Shown here: piece after piece, positions 18,639-26,583 of the stretch
How the letters are laid out: each line of letters starts with the position of its first letter
Numbering within the stretch: position 1 is the first letter of the stretch
Assembly (NCBI GenBank): GCA_964035015.1
Contig: OZ036005.1
Location: forward strand, 4,251,714-4,315,713
Length of the DNA stretch: 64,000 bases
Reading direction: 5' to 3'
Origin: Corallium rubrum
Lineage: Eukaryota; Cnidaria; Anthozoa; Scleralcyonacea; Coralliidae
Made by a program: the position numbers and the translations under genes
The notes under the pieces: generated by a model
Databases searched by the model: none
The model's input: only the letters and a program-made list of their open reading frames with translations
What the model was told of the DNA's origin: nothing

Positions 18639-18950
18639 TTACACTAAAATACAAGTGCATGTTTGTTCTGGATCTTTCCACATTTCCTGCGTTGTATACC
18701 TGTTTATATGTAGTTTTAAATCAAAAATCAATCCGGGATTAACCACTTCCGTCCAATAATGAACGTACTTCATTCTTTTCTTAACTTGTGGTGATAAATT
18801 AATCACGTTAAAATAAACTACAGCTTTACCCGCATGAAAAAAGTCTTCTTTCACACAAATAACTTTCAGATATGTAGCATAACACTGCTTCAACTCGGTA
18901 TATATTTGATTGTACGGTATATATTTTCTTCTTATAATATGCTCACCCAT
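18639..18950 (-). CDS. small protein, YW family
   Basis: 103 residues (MGEHIIRRKYIPYNQIYTELK). Blocks YATYLKVICVKEDFF, AVVYFNVINLS and YVHYWTEVVNPGLIFDLKLH parallel those of the 54351 and 15887 genes. ATG 18950 overlaps the preceding gene's stop by one base (TGATG). Homologue in B: 53447-53764. Confidence 0.68.
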   Translation of the reverse strand: MGEHIIRRKYIPYNQIYTELKQCYATYLKVICVKEDFFHAGKAVVYFNVINLSPQVKKRMKYVHYWTEVVNPGLIFDLKLHINRYTTQEMWKDPEQTCTCILV

Positions 18951-19144
18951 CAGGCTGCTCTTATCTTATCTTTTCTTTTATTTAACAATTTCACAAGCGA
19001 AGAAAAAATCCTTTTAAACTCTTCGCTCTCTTCCATACGCGTTATATCTGCAGACAACTGCTCAATGGAATAATCATTGGGGATAAATTCATCGTCGTCT
19101 GAATAATTATCAGAAATAGATTTCTCATACTCTTTCCTCTCCAT
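18950..19144 (-). CDS. small acidic/basic protein
   Basis: 64 residues: acidic N-terminus (ISDNYSDDDEF), a central helix (EQLSADITRMEESEEFKRIFSSLV) and a basic C-terminus (LNKRKDKIRAA). Coupled by TGATG to the next gene. The B homologue 53764-53979 has a longer Asp run. Confidence 0.65.
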   Translation of the reverse strand: MERKEYEKSISDNYSDDDEFIPNDYSIEQLSADITRMEESEEFKRIFSSLVKLLNKRKDKIRAA

Positions 19145-19502
19145 ACCGTACTAAAAAAAAAACGGGTAAATTTTGTATTCTTAAGGGAAATTTGTGTATT
19201 TAATTGATTCTGAGGAAGAAAAAAAAACGGTAAAATTTTGGTATTCTTTGGATTAAAGGGAAAATTTTGTATTCCTCCCAGTTTTTCGATTGTCACTCAT
19301 TTTTTTCTATGAATAAATAAATTATCCATTTTTCCGGTTTCGAATGTCAATCATTTCTTTGCCATGAATAAATTTCCCCATCCGGTTTCGAATGTCAATC
19401 ATATTCATGTGAATAACTTAATAAAAAAAATTCTTAGACTCACGTTTTTCTGTAACAACGTTTTTATTTAATTACAACGTTTTTATTTAATTCATTCTTT
19501 GA
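19145..19502. repeat. intergenic degenerate repeats
   Basis: No gene is seen. Two motifs recur: GGTAAAATTTTGGTATTC-like strings (19164-19275) and CCGGTTTCGAATGTCAATCA (19340-19400, about three copies). The second also occurs in element B at 54147-54316; the first resembles 28890-29155. They may be promoter or terminator elements for the flanking small genes. Confidence 0.5.
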
Positions 19503-19815
19503 TCACAGCAGAACGCATTTTTGTAATATTCCCCTTTTTCTTTTCCATATCTTCTGCGGTGTCATGTGTGTGTTTACATATTTCATATAATCACAAGTAT
19601 TTCTAAATTTATCAACAAGTGTCCAATATCCCATTCGTGGTGTTTCTGATTTATAAGATAAATTAACGGTGTCAAAAAAAATAACGTCTTCCATATAATG
19701 AAATTAATCTTCTACCACACAAGCAACTTTAAGATAAGTCCCGCAACATTCTTTTAACATAGGATATATATCATCAAATTCAATAAACTTTCGTTTACTA
19801 AAACTTTCGTTTACT
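19503..19815 (-). pseudogene. broken YW-family gene
   Basis: Homologous to the intact 110-residue gene at 54351-54683. The 3' part (19503-19694) stays open with MEDVIFFDTVNLSYKSE and YWTLVDKFRNTCDYMKY. Just upstream a TAA replaces a sense codon (near 19705), and the N-terminus is further disturbed by a short duplication of AGTAAACGAAAGTTT near 19800. Confidence 0.7.
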
Positions 19816-19905
19816 ATTATTCTCCCGTAATTTCTGAACGAAAAATTCCGCCGTTTCACATATCAATTTGTCAAGAAGCAACGTCGCGCCCGTACCCTCT
19901 GACAT
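19800..19905 (-). pseudogene. remnant of the 54673-54927 gene
   Basis: ATG 19905 starts a sequence matching the first about 30 residues of the 84-residue B protein (LLLDKLI-ETAEFFVQKL). The C-terminal about 150 nt are deleted, joining it directly to the neighbouring gene's start. Confidence 0.65.
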
Positions 19906-19948
19906 CTCTCTAGCAATAAAGCAACAAATGGAATTTTCTAATCTTTTA

Positions 19949-20155
19949 TTACAACGATCCCAATATCGTTAACAAATAAAAAATCTCCGCAAACCCAACT
20001 AAAAATACATTTCTATCAGGATAATCACAAAGAAAAAAATAATAAAAGCTTAGAAAAAAAAGTTTCTCACAAACAAAGAATACAAACATGTTCGATATAC
20101 GTTCTTTTATCAGCATATACACCTCAAGTTCATCTATTAACCCGCGTCTGTTCAT
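19949..20155 (-). CDS. small hydrophobic membrane protein
   Basis: 68 residues. After a charged start (MNRRGLIDELEVYML) come two hydrophobic stretches, MFVFFVCEKLFFLSFYYFFL and NVFLVGFAEIFYLLTILG, likely membrane spans or a hairpin. Starts with ATGA overlap of the preceding gene's stop. Homologue in B: 54972-55187. Could be a viroporin-like or envelope protein; inference only. Confidence 0.6.
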   Translation of the reverse strand: MNRRGLIDELEVYMLIKERISNMFVFFVCEKLFFLSFYYFFLCDYPDRNVFLVGFAEIFYLLTILGSL

Positions 20156-20535
20156 TCTCTAGTAACAGCCGTCACCCCTAAGTGTTCAACTTGAAAGTTC
20201 AATACCCGAGTATCAATCCCGTATTCGGCACACCTTTTATCCACACGTATTTTTAGCTTAGCGTTAGCTAATCCCGTCTCTTCTTTAACAATCTGTAAAA
20301 TTTCATCCGGTGTTGTTATTACTTTTATGCCTTCTTCATTCTCCAGGATTTTACTAACAGCTTGTTCTTCTCCTTTTCTTTCGTACAATGAAACGATGCA
20401 CCACTTCTCGGGAGATTCACCAATTTCTATCAACCTTTTCTCAACACATAATGCTAACTCGTTGTTAATATTCGCCGTTTCGTCAGCCACAATCGTTTCA
20501 ATAATGCTTCTAAGTATATGATGTTGTTGTGTCAT
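20152..20535 (-). CDS. conserved small protein
   Basis: 127 residues from ATG 20535 (MTQQHHILRSIIETIV). Alpha/beta pattern with EKRLIEIGESPEKW, LENEEGIKVITTPDEILQIV and LKIRVDKRCAEYGID. Homologue in B: 55159-55572. Unknown. Confidence 0.68.
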   Translation of the reverse strand: MTQQHHILRSIIETIVADETANINNELALCVEKRLIEIGESPEKWCIVSLYERKGEEQAVSKILENEEGIKVITTPDEILQIVKEETGLANAKLKIRVDKRCAEYGIDTRVLNFQVEHLGVTAVTRE

Positions 20536-20703
20536 TCTTATAATCTTTAGGTGTTTAGAGTTTGTGCAACACCCCCCACCCCCCACTTCCTTTAAATAAT
20601 ACACGTCAACAACATTACTTCATTTAAATTTCAAAAAAAATTTTTTATTTAATTAACATAACCACTTGATACCCAAATCACACAAAAAAAACCCTAATTT
20701 TTT

Positions 20704-21177
20704 TTAAAAATTAAATTGTTTAAGATCTTTCCAATTCGATATATAAATCACGTTATGTACATAGCTGTTATAATTGCAATGATCAAATAATTGTTGTTCC
20801 TTAAATTTAACGCTACATGTCTTCACCACCGACAAACATTTCCTAATAAGAAAATAACGTTCTTTCCATTGTGTTGGTAATGGATCATCTATCCACTGAC
20901 ACGCTTTCATCATTACCATTGCTATTTCTCGAAGATCTCTTTCTTCGTTCGTGGGTAGAAACGTATAGATCTGTGGAAGAATCCTCAACATCGCAATTAT
21001 GACGGGTTGAAAACTAATTAAATATTCCATTAGAGTATTAGAATTAGCATTGGTGATAGAATTACACTTTGCCATACGATCTTCTGTTATGCAAATTCGT
21101 GTAGAAAGACTGCTCAGCAATTCATTCAACCTCTTCTCCAAATCGTCTTGCTTAAGCAGTTCAGATTGAAAATTCAT
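20704..21177 (-). CDS. conserved helical protein
   Basis: 157 residues, all-helical look, with LNELLSSLSTRI, LMEYLISFQPVIIAMLRILPQIYTF and AMVMMKACQWIDDPLPTQWKERY. It overlaps the upstream zinc-finger-like gene as ATGA. Homologue in B: 55695-56183. Unknown. Confidence 0.7.
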   Translation of the reverse strand: MNFQSELLKQDDLEKRLNELLSSLSTRICITEDRMAKCNSITNANSNTLMEYLISFQPVIIAMLRILPQIYTFLPTNEERDLREIAMVMMKACQWIDDPLPTQWKERYFLIRKCLSVVKTCSVKFKEQQLFDHCNYNSYVHNVIYISNWKDLKQFNF

Positions 21178-21410
21178 TTTTTGTCATACGAAGAATATAT
21201 GTTCTCGTTAAATAGTTTTCTACAAAAAACTGTCAAAGGTTTATTATTAATTCTCGGTAGAGATCGTAAACACATGGGATGTTTTCTTATAATACAACAA
21301 TGAAGAGGACAACGTATACACCATTTATAATAGTTTTCTTTCGACGACCATGTAGTGAGTAACTTCGAACAATTTTCATTCTCCACGTTAACTTCGAACA
21401 ATTTTTTCAT
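21174..21410 (-). CDS. small Cys/His-rich protein
   Basis: 78 residues with WCIRCPLHCCIIRKHPMC (CxxC-x-x-HCC...H...C), a probable zinc-binding knuckle, and a basic region RSLPRINNKPL. Homologue in B: 56167-56430. It overlaps the downstream gene by 4 nt. Possible nucleic-acid-binding regulator. Confidence 0.65.
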   Translation of the reverse strand: MKKLFEVNVENENCSKLLTTWSSKENYYKWCIRCPLHCCIIRKHPMCLRSLPRINNKPLTVFCRKLFNENIYSSYDKK

Positions 21411-21440
21411 TCTCTACCCTTACCCTTCTGCTGCTGCTCC

Positions 21441-21752
21441 TCAAAAGATTTCATATAAGATAATATTTGCGTGTTCCACTTTGCAATAAATTGTGTCTCT
21501 AATTTCATCAAATTGTTTAACGCCTACACCCCAATAATGTCTCTCATAGGGAATAGTACATTCCTCATCTGAATATATGGGTAGAAGAACTTTACGTGAC
21601 ACCTCGCTATTGTCGTTTAAAAGCGGTTCACTCACCCTTATTCCTTTAACACGTAGTCGCTCACTACCCCCTATTAATAAGGGTATGACTTCGTCGAGCA
21701 TCATCACTAGGCAACCGTAATACCTGTATACGGGTACGAATCGGTAAGGCAT
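21441..21752 (-). CDS. small protein, YYWG family
   Basis: 103 residues (MPYRFVPVYRYYGCLVMML), with VLLPIYSDEECTIPYERHYWGVGVKQFDEI matching the YYWGL block of the 15887 gene. Last minus-strand gene before the TIR. Homologue in B: 56411-56755. Confidence 0.68.
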   Translation of the reverse strand: MPYRFVPVYRYYGCLVMMLDEVIPLLIGGSERLRVKGIRVSEPLLNDNSEVSRKVLLPIYSDEECTIPYERHYWGVGVKQFDEIRDTIYCKVEHANIILYEIF

Positions 21753-21783
21753 TTTTTCACGTCTTGTTTAAACCAAGGTCACA

Positions 21784-21927
21784 ATGCGGTATAAAAAAAA
21801 AAATATAAAACATAAAAATAAGAAAAGGAGAAAATGTTGTACTGGTATAAAAACGAAAAATAATACAAAAATACGTCAAAAAGGTGGCAAGTGGTGGCAT
21901 AAATTTAATAATGATTGGTTTTCTTAA
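21784..21927 (+). CDS. tiny basic QKGG protein
   Basis: 47 residues starting MRYKKKNIKHKNKKRRKCC, containing IRQKGGKWWHKF. The B equivalent at 56775-56906 shares the MRYKK...KNKKRR start and CCT but has KKGN in place of QKGG. Composition is that of a DNA-condensing core peptide. Confidence 0.5.
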   Translation: MRYKKKNIKHKNKKRRKCCTGIKTKNNTKIRQKGGKWWHKFNNDWFS

Positions 21928-22025
21928 TTATTATTTTTACTAATATATAACATTCTTAGCATATTTCAAGTATTCATCTATTCGTTCAACAAGAGAGAAA
22001 AAACGAAAACGAAACTTTGTTCAAC

Positions 22026-22154
22026 ATGACCCTAGAGAGAAAACGAAAAAAAAAAAGAAAAAATTTTAGAAGAAAAAAAACTAATAAAATAAAATATTCT
22101 GGAACAAAAATGCGTCAGAAAGGTAGCGGACCCTGGTGGCATTTTGACTGGTGA
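22026..22154 (+). CDS. tiny basic protein ending WWHFDW
   Basis: 42 residues from ATG 22026: MTLERKRKKKRKN..., MRQKGSGPWWHFDW at the end. The element B remnant at 57022-57150 ends identically but has lost its ATG. Lies just inside the right TIR. Confidence 0.5.
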   Translation: MTLERKRKKKRKNFRRKKTNKIKYSGTKMRQKGSGPWWHFDW

Positions 22155-22344
22155 TAAAAAAAAAATTAAAAATTGTAATTTTTTACTATTAATAAACATT
22201 CTTTACAATTTCTGTGGGTTTTTTTATTCTAATTTAAAAAAAAATATTACTAATAATCATACGTATAAGCTTTCACAATCACTTCAACCCGGCTATCGAG
22301 AGCGGTACATCCGGTGCTACTGCTATACTACCGCTCCGTCACGA

Positions 22345-22678
22345 ACTCTTCGCGCGAAAAAACATACACATACAAGCAGACAACACACACACACACAGAA
22401 CAATAAACCACCACCACACACCACCCAATCTCCTCCTCTCCCCAACTCAAAACCACCCACCCACCCCCAAAAAAAACACCCCATACCCCTCCTAAAAAAC
22501 AATATGCTAATGAAGAGAGCCAACACCTACTCTCGATCTCCCCCCGGCCAAAATTATGCTAATTTTATACATCATCGATGCTGATTGGCTAATGAAAAAA
22601 ATACTGCAATCTGATTGGTTAAAAACTAGTGCCAGACCCCAACACATAAAAAAAAATATATCTTTCTCCACCACTACT
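22345..22678. repeat. right terminal inverted repeat of element A
   Basis: The last about 180 nt (AATATGCTAATGAAGAGAGCC ... ACTAGTGCCAG ... CCACTACT) match the right TIR of B (57776-57957) and, inverted, its left TIR. The outer half is C/A-rich with CACACA and CCCACCC tracts. The end ACTACT fits the AG...CT termini known for Polintons. Confidence 0.88.
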
Positions 22679-22804
22679 AAAACGTCGCCACCTGCAGAAA
22701 ATACGCAAATTCAGTCGGACGACAGCTAAATTATACTTATTTGCCACCTGCCCTATGTATATGCAGACATACAATATGCAAATTACTGACAATTCCTCTA
22801 ATTG
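22679..22804. other. flank between elements, no gene seen
   Basis: Sequence directly right of element A. It starts AAAACG, which should be part of the target duplication of A. No ORF or repeat recognised. Confidence 0.5.
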
Positions 22805-23239
22805 CTAAAAATCGATCAACGCATACATCTTTATAGTTTTACTCTGGTGAGGAATCTGAAGGTTCGGGTTTTTGCAAACTTCTGAGTTTTCCTCTTCCTT
22901 TTCTGACTCTTTCCTCTCTCTCTTTACCAAAGGTTTAAGTCTGACCCGTTTCTCCCGTCTCTTCTTCCGAACTCTTCTATCAAGCTCCCGTCTGTCTAGC
23001 TCCAACTTAGCGATTCGTCCGACGCTCTCACAAATGAGGGGCAAGTTCTCAGTAAACTCCTGAGCTTGACGAAGATTATCTTTAGTTGTTGTAGTTAGGT
23101 TGCCTAGAAAAGTGTCGATGTTAAATTGCACGTCACCAAGACCAATACCACCTAAGTCACTGATCTTCTCTCTTATTTCCTTGATTCTTTCAGCATATCC
23201 ATCTCTGCGTGAACGTAGTTGTCGTAACGTTTCAGGCAT
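22805..23239 (-). CDS. unrecognised coiled-coil-like basic ORF
   Basis: 144 residues from ATG 23239 (MPETLRQLRSRRDGYAERI). A helical N-terminus with regularly spaced Arg/Glu is followed by RVRKKRREKRVRLKPLVKRERKESEKEEE, a nuclear-signal-like basic run. It may be a gag-like or host exon fragment; GTG-initiated frames upstream run through a 30-bp tandem repeat and are not trusted. Confidence 0.4.
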   Translation of the reverse strand: MPETLRQLRSRRDGYAERIKEIREKISDLGGIGLGDVQFNIDTFLGNLTTTTKDNLRQAQEFTENLPLICESVGRIAKLELDRRELDRRVRKKRREKRVRLKPLVKRERKESEKEEENSEVCKNPNLQIPHQSKTIKMYALIDF

Positions 23240-23280
23240 ATTGATCCTTCCGAAGCACACGACTTTTCCACAGACCACTT

Positions 23281-23421
23281 CACAAAATGTGTACACTTCA
23301 CTGACTCCCACATAAAATGTGTACACTTCACTGACTTCCACACAAAATGTGTACACGTCACTGACTTCCACATAAAATGTGTACACGTCACTGACTCCCA
23401 CATAAAATGTGTACACGTCAC
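23281..23421. repeat. 30-bp tandem repeat, nearly five units
   Basis: Units begin at 23281, 23311, 23341, 23371 and 23401 with the pattern CAYAAAATGTGTACACKTCA followed by CTGACTYCCA. Because 30 is divisible by three, the minus strand reads as a 10-residue repeat (VYTFYVEVSD). No spacers, so not CRISPR. Confidence 0.92.
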
Positions 23422-23429
23422 AGCCTCTT

Positions 23430-23964
23430 TGCTCGCCCCATTTTTCTTTGGGAGAAAAAAAGTAACTGGAAAAATTATTTCAGGCGTCGTTCGGCTGCCA
23501 ATAATTGTGAAAGGTGATGGGTCTGGTGATTGGATCTAGGGGTTTGACAAGGGGGGTGCCGTTGGTTAGGACTGTAAAGTAGGACGCTATTCATCGATGA
23601 CTGGGGAAAGTGATGCAACCTATGACTTCTGCCGGTGACTTGGGAAGGTAACATAGCCGGCGACTGGATCCAGGGGGTTATGATTCACATCATGCCAAAA
23701 CCTAGCCGGTCGCCTGGACTAATGGATTTCGCTAGGTGTCTGACCAAGGGAGCGGACTTCTCTGTAACCATCACTGTGACTAACCCTCATAGATTGCCCT
23801 TTACCCACACCTAACCCCTCATGCCTTCAGCCTTCGGGTGCCATAAGACCCAGGCGCATACCAAGGGTGGAGAAAATGATTGTCTTGAGAGACGGTACAA
23901 CCTCCAAATAGCCATCTATGAAAAAGTGATATAACCGGCGATTTCCAGGTTTTGGGAAAGTGTG
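23430..23964. other. GC-richer unassigned DNA
   Basis: No ORF is supported. Degenerate strings GGTGACTTGGGAAGG, GGCGACTGGATCCAGGGGG and GATGACTGGGGAAAG recur about every 60-100 nt, suggesting an old minisatellite or part of an unidentified repeat. It ends where homology to the X element SET gene starts. Confidence 0.4.
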
Positions 23965-24566
23965 CTGGTACCCCCATATCCTATACTACTGCCGTCGATT
24001 TCATCCTCGACGATTTTCCAGACCTCTTCGGTCAGCTCTGGCTGTCCGTTCTCCGATTTCTCCTTGATCTTCCTGAGCGATTCAAGTACCCTGGGCTGGT
24101 TTGCGAAACGACCTAAATTGTTTCCATTTTCCACTTCGGCGTCGAACCACATTTTCTTCCTCGGGATGTACATAGCGTAGTGACGCGAGCTACCGCTGTT
24201 GTTTATTTCGGCTTCTGTGATGGCGTGATCGGCGTACAGACAAAGATGAGAAGCTTTATCTATTAATGCATGCTGTTTCAGGAACAGTCCATGGCCAGCG
24301 TTGGGGATGCTGCTTTTCGCCTTGAAGCACTTGCTTTCGAAATGTAACATGCACGGAACCATTCTGAAGAAGAAATTGTCCCCGTCTTGACTTTCTGGCC
24401 ACTCCACGTCACATTCGTCTTCAACTGGGGCGTTGTCCGAGGTTGGCTTCCATTGGATCTCTGGTTGAGTTGGAGGATCGAGGATAGGTCTGTAGTCTTT
24501 GTAGACGTCAGGCTTCGTCGACCATTGCCACCTTACCTCCCATGGCCTGTATGGACTGGTGAACAC
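23965..24566 (-). pseudogene. X-element SET-domain gene, truncated copy
   Basis: Nearly identical to 61184-61755. It keeps SSIPNAGHGLFLK (SET N-motif) and NNLGRFANQPRVL, but homology stops at 23965 before the C-terminal Tyr motif present in the other copy. The N-terminal part (YRPWEVRWQWSTKPDV) is specific to this element. Minus strand, downstream of the nuclease-like gene. Confidence 0.8.
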
Positions 24567-24723
24567 CTCTTTGGGTAGGTTTGAATATGCCTCGCTTCTT
24601 CACGATGGCATCGCGCATTTTGGAGTCAATCGCTTCGTCTATCCCTGTAGTGTAATAGGAGAGCGTGAATCCTTCCGATGCGAGCTTTTAGGCCAGATTG
24701 GAGACATCACCGGCAGCGTTCTC
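24567..24723 (-). other. spacer between X-element SET and nuclease genes
   Basis: Shares over 150 nt with 61756-61925 in the second X copy (e.g. AGTGTAATAGGAGAGCGTG), confirming both copies had the same gene order. Possibly intronic: no ATG-initiated frame is convincing here. Confidence 0.5.
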
Positions 24724-25077
24724 TTAGACGATGTTCGCTAGCCGTCTGCGATAGATACCCATAGGCAAGCGTGGTTCACCTTTGGAATCTCTCTCAACGT
24801 GTAGCGAAACTAATTTGGCCTCGAATACCATCTGTCTGGCGGCGCGAAGTGCTTCGATCCCGATGTGTCTGGTCGCAAACGTTGTCATTGTTGTCGAAGT
24901 CGGGTCGGATTGCTTGTATATGCGTACCGAGTATTCTGTTTCCGGAGCGTCGCAGTTTCTCATGCGAACCCTGACGTGGTCATGGTGCGTTGATAAGGGC
25001 GACAGTTCGTGGCTGTGGTCTGTCAGCGTGATCTCGGCCGAATCAGCGTCGTACAAGTGCAGGGAATCTTTCGGCAC
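24724..25077 (-). CDS. staphylococcal-nuclease-like (SNase) domain protein, partial
   Basis: About 117 residues. VRVRMRNCDAPETEY matches the V-R-(L/M)-R-x-x-D-A-P-E-T core of SNase/thermonuclease domains, with the later helix ALRAARQMVFEAKLVSL and DSKGEPRLPMGIY in the usual order. SNase enzymes cut DNA/RNA using Ca2+ and an Arg-Glu-Arg set; the first Arg and the E of APET are present. No ATG at its 5' end; it likely begins at a spliced exon. In the second X copy only a remnant remains (about 61925-61975). Confidence 0.65.
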   Translation of the reverse strand: MPKDSLHLYDADSAEITLTDHSHELSPLSTHHDHVRVRMRNCDAPETEYSVRIYKQSDPTSTTMTTFATRHIGIEALRAARQMVFEAKLVSLHVERDSKGEPRLPMGIYRRRLANIV

Positions 25078-25116
25078 GTTAATCAGGTCTGGTAAGGCTA
25101 CCGGACCTGATTAACG
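25077..25116. repeat. perfect hairpin at the nuclease gene 5' end
   Basis: CGTTAATCAGGTC at 25077-25089 is the exact reverse complement of GACCTGATTAACG at 25104-25116, with an inner GGTA/TACC pair. It directly adjoins the (TA)n tract and could be an element terminus or a regulatory hairpin. Confidence 0.8.
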
Positions 25117-25121
25117 GACGC

Positions 25122-25194
<73 letters not shown>

Positions 25195-25216
25195 ATATTA
25201 TATATATATATATATG
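25122..25216. repeat. (TA)n microsatellite
   Basis: About 95 nt of alternating TA with two short TATTATA interruptions. Confidence 0.98.
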
Positions 25217-25331
25217 TATAAGAACTGACGCGATGTTGACAGTAGGGAGCTCTAGCTTTGACTTAGAGTACGAGGACAGCCGCAAATTTAAATAGAATAC
25301 TTCAGCAGAAAAAACACCGTAGTCGTACATG
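25217..25331. other. left flank of Polinton B with candidate target duplication
   Basis: Ends in ACATG (25327-25331) next to the TIR start AGTAGTCATG. The same ACATG begins at 57958 after the right TIR, giving a 5-bp target duplication. The flank should be continuous with 57963 onward in the uninterrupted X element. Confidence 0.6.
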
Positions 25332-25655
25332 AGTAGTCATGTAACAATGTATATTTTTTTTAATGTGTTGGGGCCTGGCACTAGTTTTTAACCAATCAGA
25401 TTGCAGTATTTTTTTCATTAGCCAATCAGCGTCGATCATGTGTGTAATTAGCATAATTTTGGCCGGGGGGTGTTCGAGAGTGGGTGTTGGCTCTCTTCAT
25501 TAGCATGTTGTTTTTTTAGGAGGGGTGGGGGTGGTTTTTTTTTGGGGGTGGGTGGGGTGTGGTGCGAGGAGGTGTGTTGTATGGGTGGTGTGTGTGTGTG
25601 GTGTGTGTTTTTTTTTTCTTGTGGTTTATTGTTCTGCGTGCGTGTGTTGTGTGCG
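25332..25655 (+). repeat. left terminal inverted repeat of element B
   Basis: Reverse complement of 57633-57957 with few differences. Contains GTTGGGGCCTGGCACTAG, AACCAATCAGATTGCAG (two CCAAT/ATTGG-type boxes, AACCAATCAG and AGCCAATCAG), CCGGGGGGTG and G/T-rich tracts. The CCAAT boxes may act as promoter elements for terminal transcription. Confidence 0.95.
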
Positions 25656-25880
25656 GATTGGTGGTTGTATTGATTTATTATCATAACAATACAAACACCG
25701 ACACATGCAACATTTATAATAATATGAATATCGCAAATATCGGTGCTGTTTTGATAAGCGATGTTTCTTCTCAGCAGCAGCAGTAGTAGTAGTGCTACAC
25801 CAGATGTATCGTTCTCGCTAGTCATGCTGAAGTGATTGTGAAATCTTAATCGCGTGATTATTTAGCGATATTTTTTATGT
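25656..25880. other. spacer inside left TIR, no gene seen
   Basis: AT-rich DNA with AGCAGCAGCAGTAGTAGTAG near 25774-25793. No supported ORF. It leads into the hairpin array. Confidence 0.5.
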
Positions 25881-25947
25881 AAATGAAGATGTAGAAAAAA
25901 AAGGGAATTAGTAATTCTTTAAAGTTTGTATCTAAAACATCTTTATC
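25881..25947 (+). ncRNA. hairpin H1
   Basis: AATGAAGATGT pairs with ACATCTTTAT; the inner part GGAATTAGTAATTCTT extends the stem. Confidence 0.5.
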
Positions 25948-26025
25948 CATTTTTTAAAAAAATCTTTTTTTTTTTGGTTTCTTTTGATGATTGTGAAATT
26001 TTAGACGTGTGAATAATATATGTAA

Positions 26026-26084
26026 ATGAAGTTTTAGCAAAGACGGATAGCAGTAAATACTTGCCGTTCTTGCTAAAGCTTCAT
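26026..26084 (+). ncRNA. hairpin H2
   Basis: 5' arm ATGAAGTTTTAGCAAAGACG pairs with 3' arm CGTTCTTGCTAAAGCTTCAT around a 17-nt loop; only one true mismatch apart from G-U pairs. Sister of H3. Confidence 0.7.
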
Positions 26085-26322
26085 CTAAAATATTTATTGT
26101 AATCTTCCATTCTTGTAAGTCTATCCAACAGTCTTTCTTTCTTTCTTTCTTTCTTTCTTTGACTTCTTCACATCAGTTTTAAAGTTTTCTTTAGGAGACC
26201 CAGAGCACAGAAAAAAAAAAAAAAAAATGTGATTTTTTTGCGCGTTGGTTCACCAAGAGAAAAAGCTTTGTCTTCGTTTTTTATACGTCTTTAGCAACAT
26301 GTGAATAATAATATATATGTAA

Positions 26323-26381
26323 ATGACGTTTCACCAAAGACGGATAGCAGTAAATACTCACCGTTCTTGGTAAAGCTTCAT
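26323..26381 (+). ncRNA. hairpin H3
   Basis: Same size and loop as H2. CACCAAAGACGG pairs with CCGTTCTTGGTA; the G-C pair of H2 (AGCAA/TTGCT) is C-G here (ACCAA/TTGGT), a compensatory change. Confidence 0.7.
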
Positions 26382-26435
26382 CTAAAATATTTATTGTAAT
26401 CTTCCATTCTTGTAAAAAAACTATTTTTTCTTACG

Positions 26436-26481
26436 GAAATACCATCACACAGAATTATGAAATTTTGTGTGTTAGTATTTC
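26436..26481 (+). ncRNA. hairpin H4
   Basis: GAAATACCATCACACA pairs with TGTGTGTTAGTATTTC, two mismatched positions. Confidence 0.6.
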
Positions 26482-26583
26482 GAGAGAATAGTAGTAGCAG
26501 CATAGGGTGTGTTTGCTAAAAGGACATCTTGTTTTTCTTCTTCTTTATCACCAGCTGAAGAATATCTTTTGTGTTTGAAAATA

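Larger units (their letters stand above)
1..22678. mobile_element. Polinton/Maverick element A (right part, left end outside window)
   Basis: This stretch carries the Polinton gene set: protein-primed polymerase, rve integrase, major and minor capsid proteins. It ends at 22678 with the terminal bases CCACTACT, matching the ...GACTACT end of element B at 57957, and is preceded by the same TIR sequence. ATPase and protease are not in the window; they should lie left of position 1. The block 1-9.1 kb is inverted relative to B. Several genes are broken (3546, 3904-4543, 17326, 19503-19905). The target duplication cannot be checked because the left end is missing. Confidence 0.93.

Noticed and set aside
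22144-22584. 146-codon ORF in the TIR of element A
   Set aside because: Same low-complexity origin, not conserved in element B.
23281-23421. Regular 30-bp repeats as a possible CRISPR array
   Set aside because: Units are directly adjacent with no spacers, and the surroundings are eukaryotic.
25081-25216. (TA)n plus hairpin as a Polinton terminus
   Set aside because: The TIR and target duplication place the element end at 25332, outside this tract.
25448-25825. 125-codon ORF in the left TIR
   Set aside because: His/Thr/Pro-rich translation of CACA and CCCACC tracts; the matching right TIR ORFs differ in frame.
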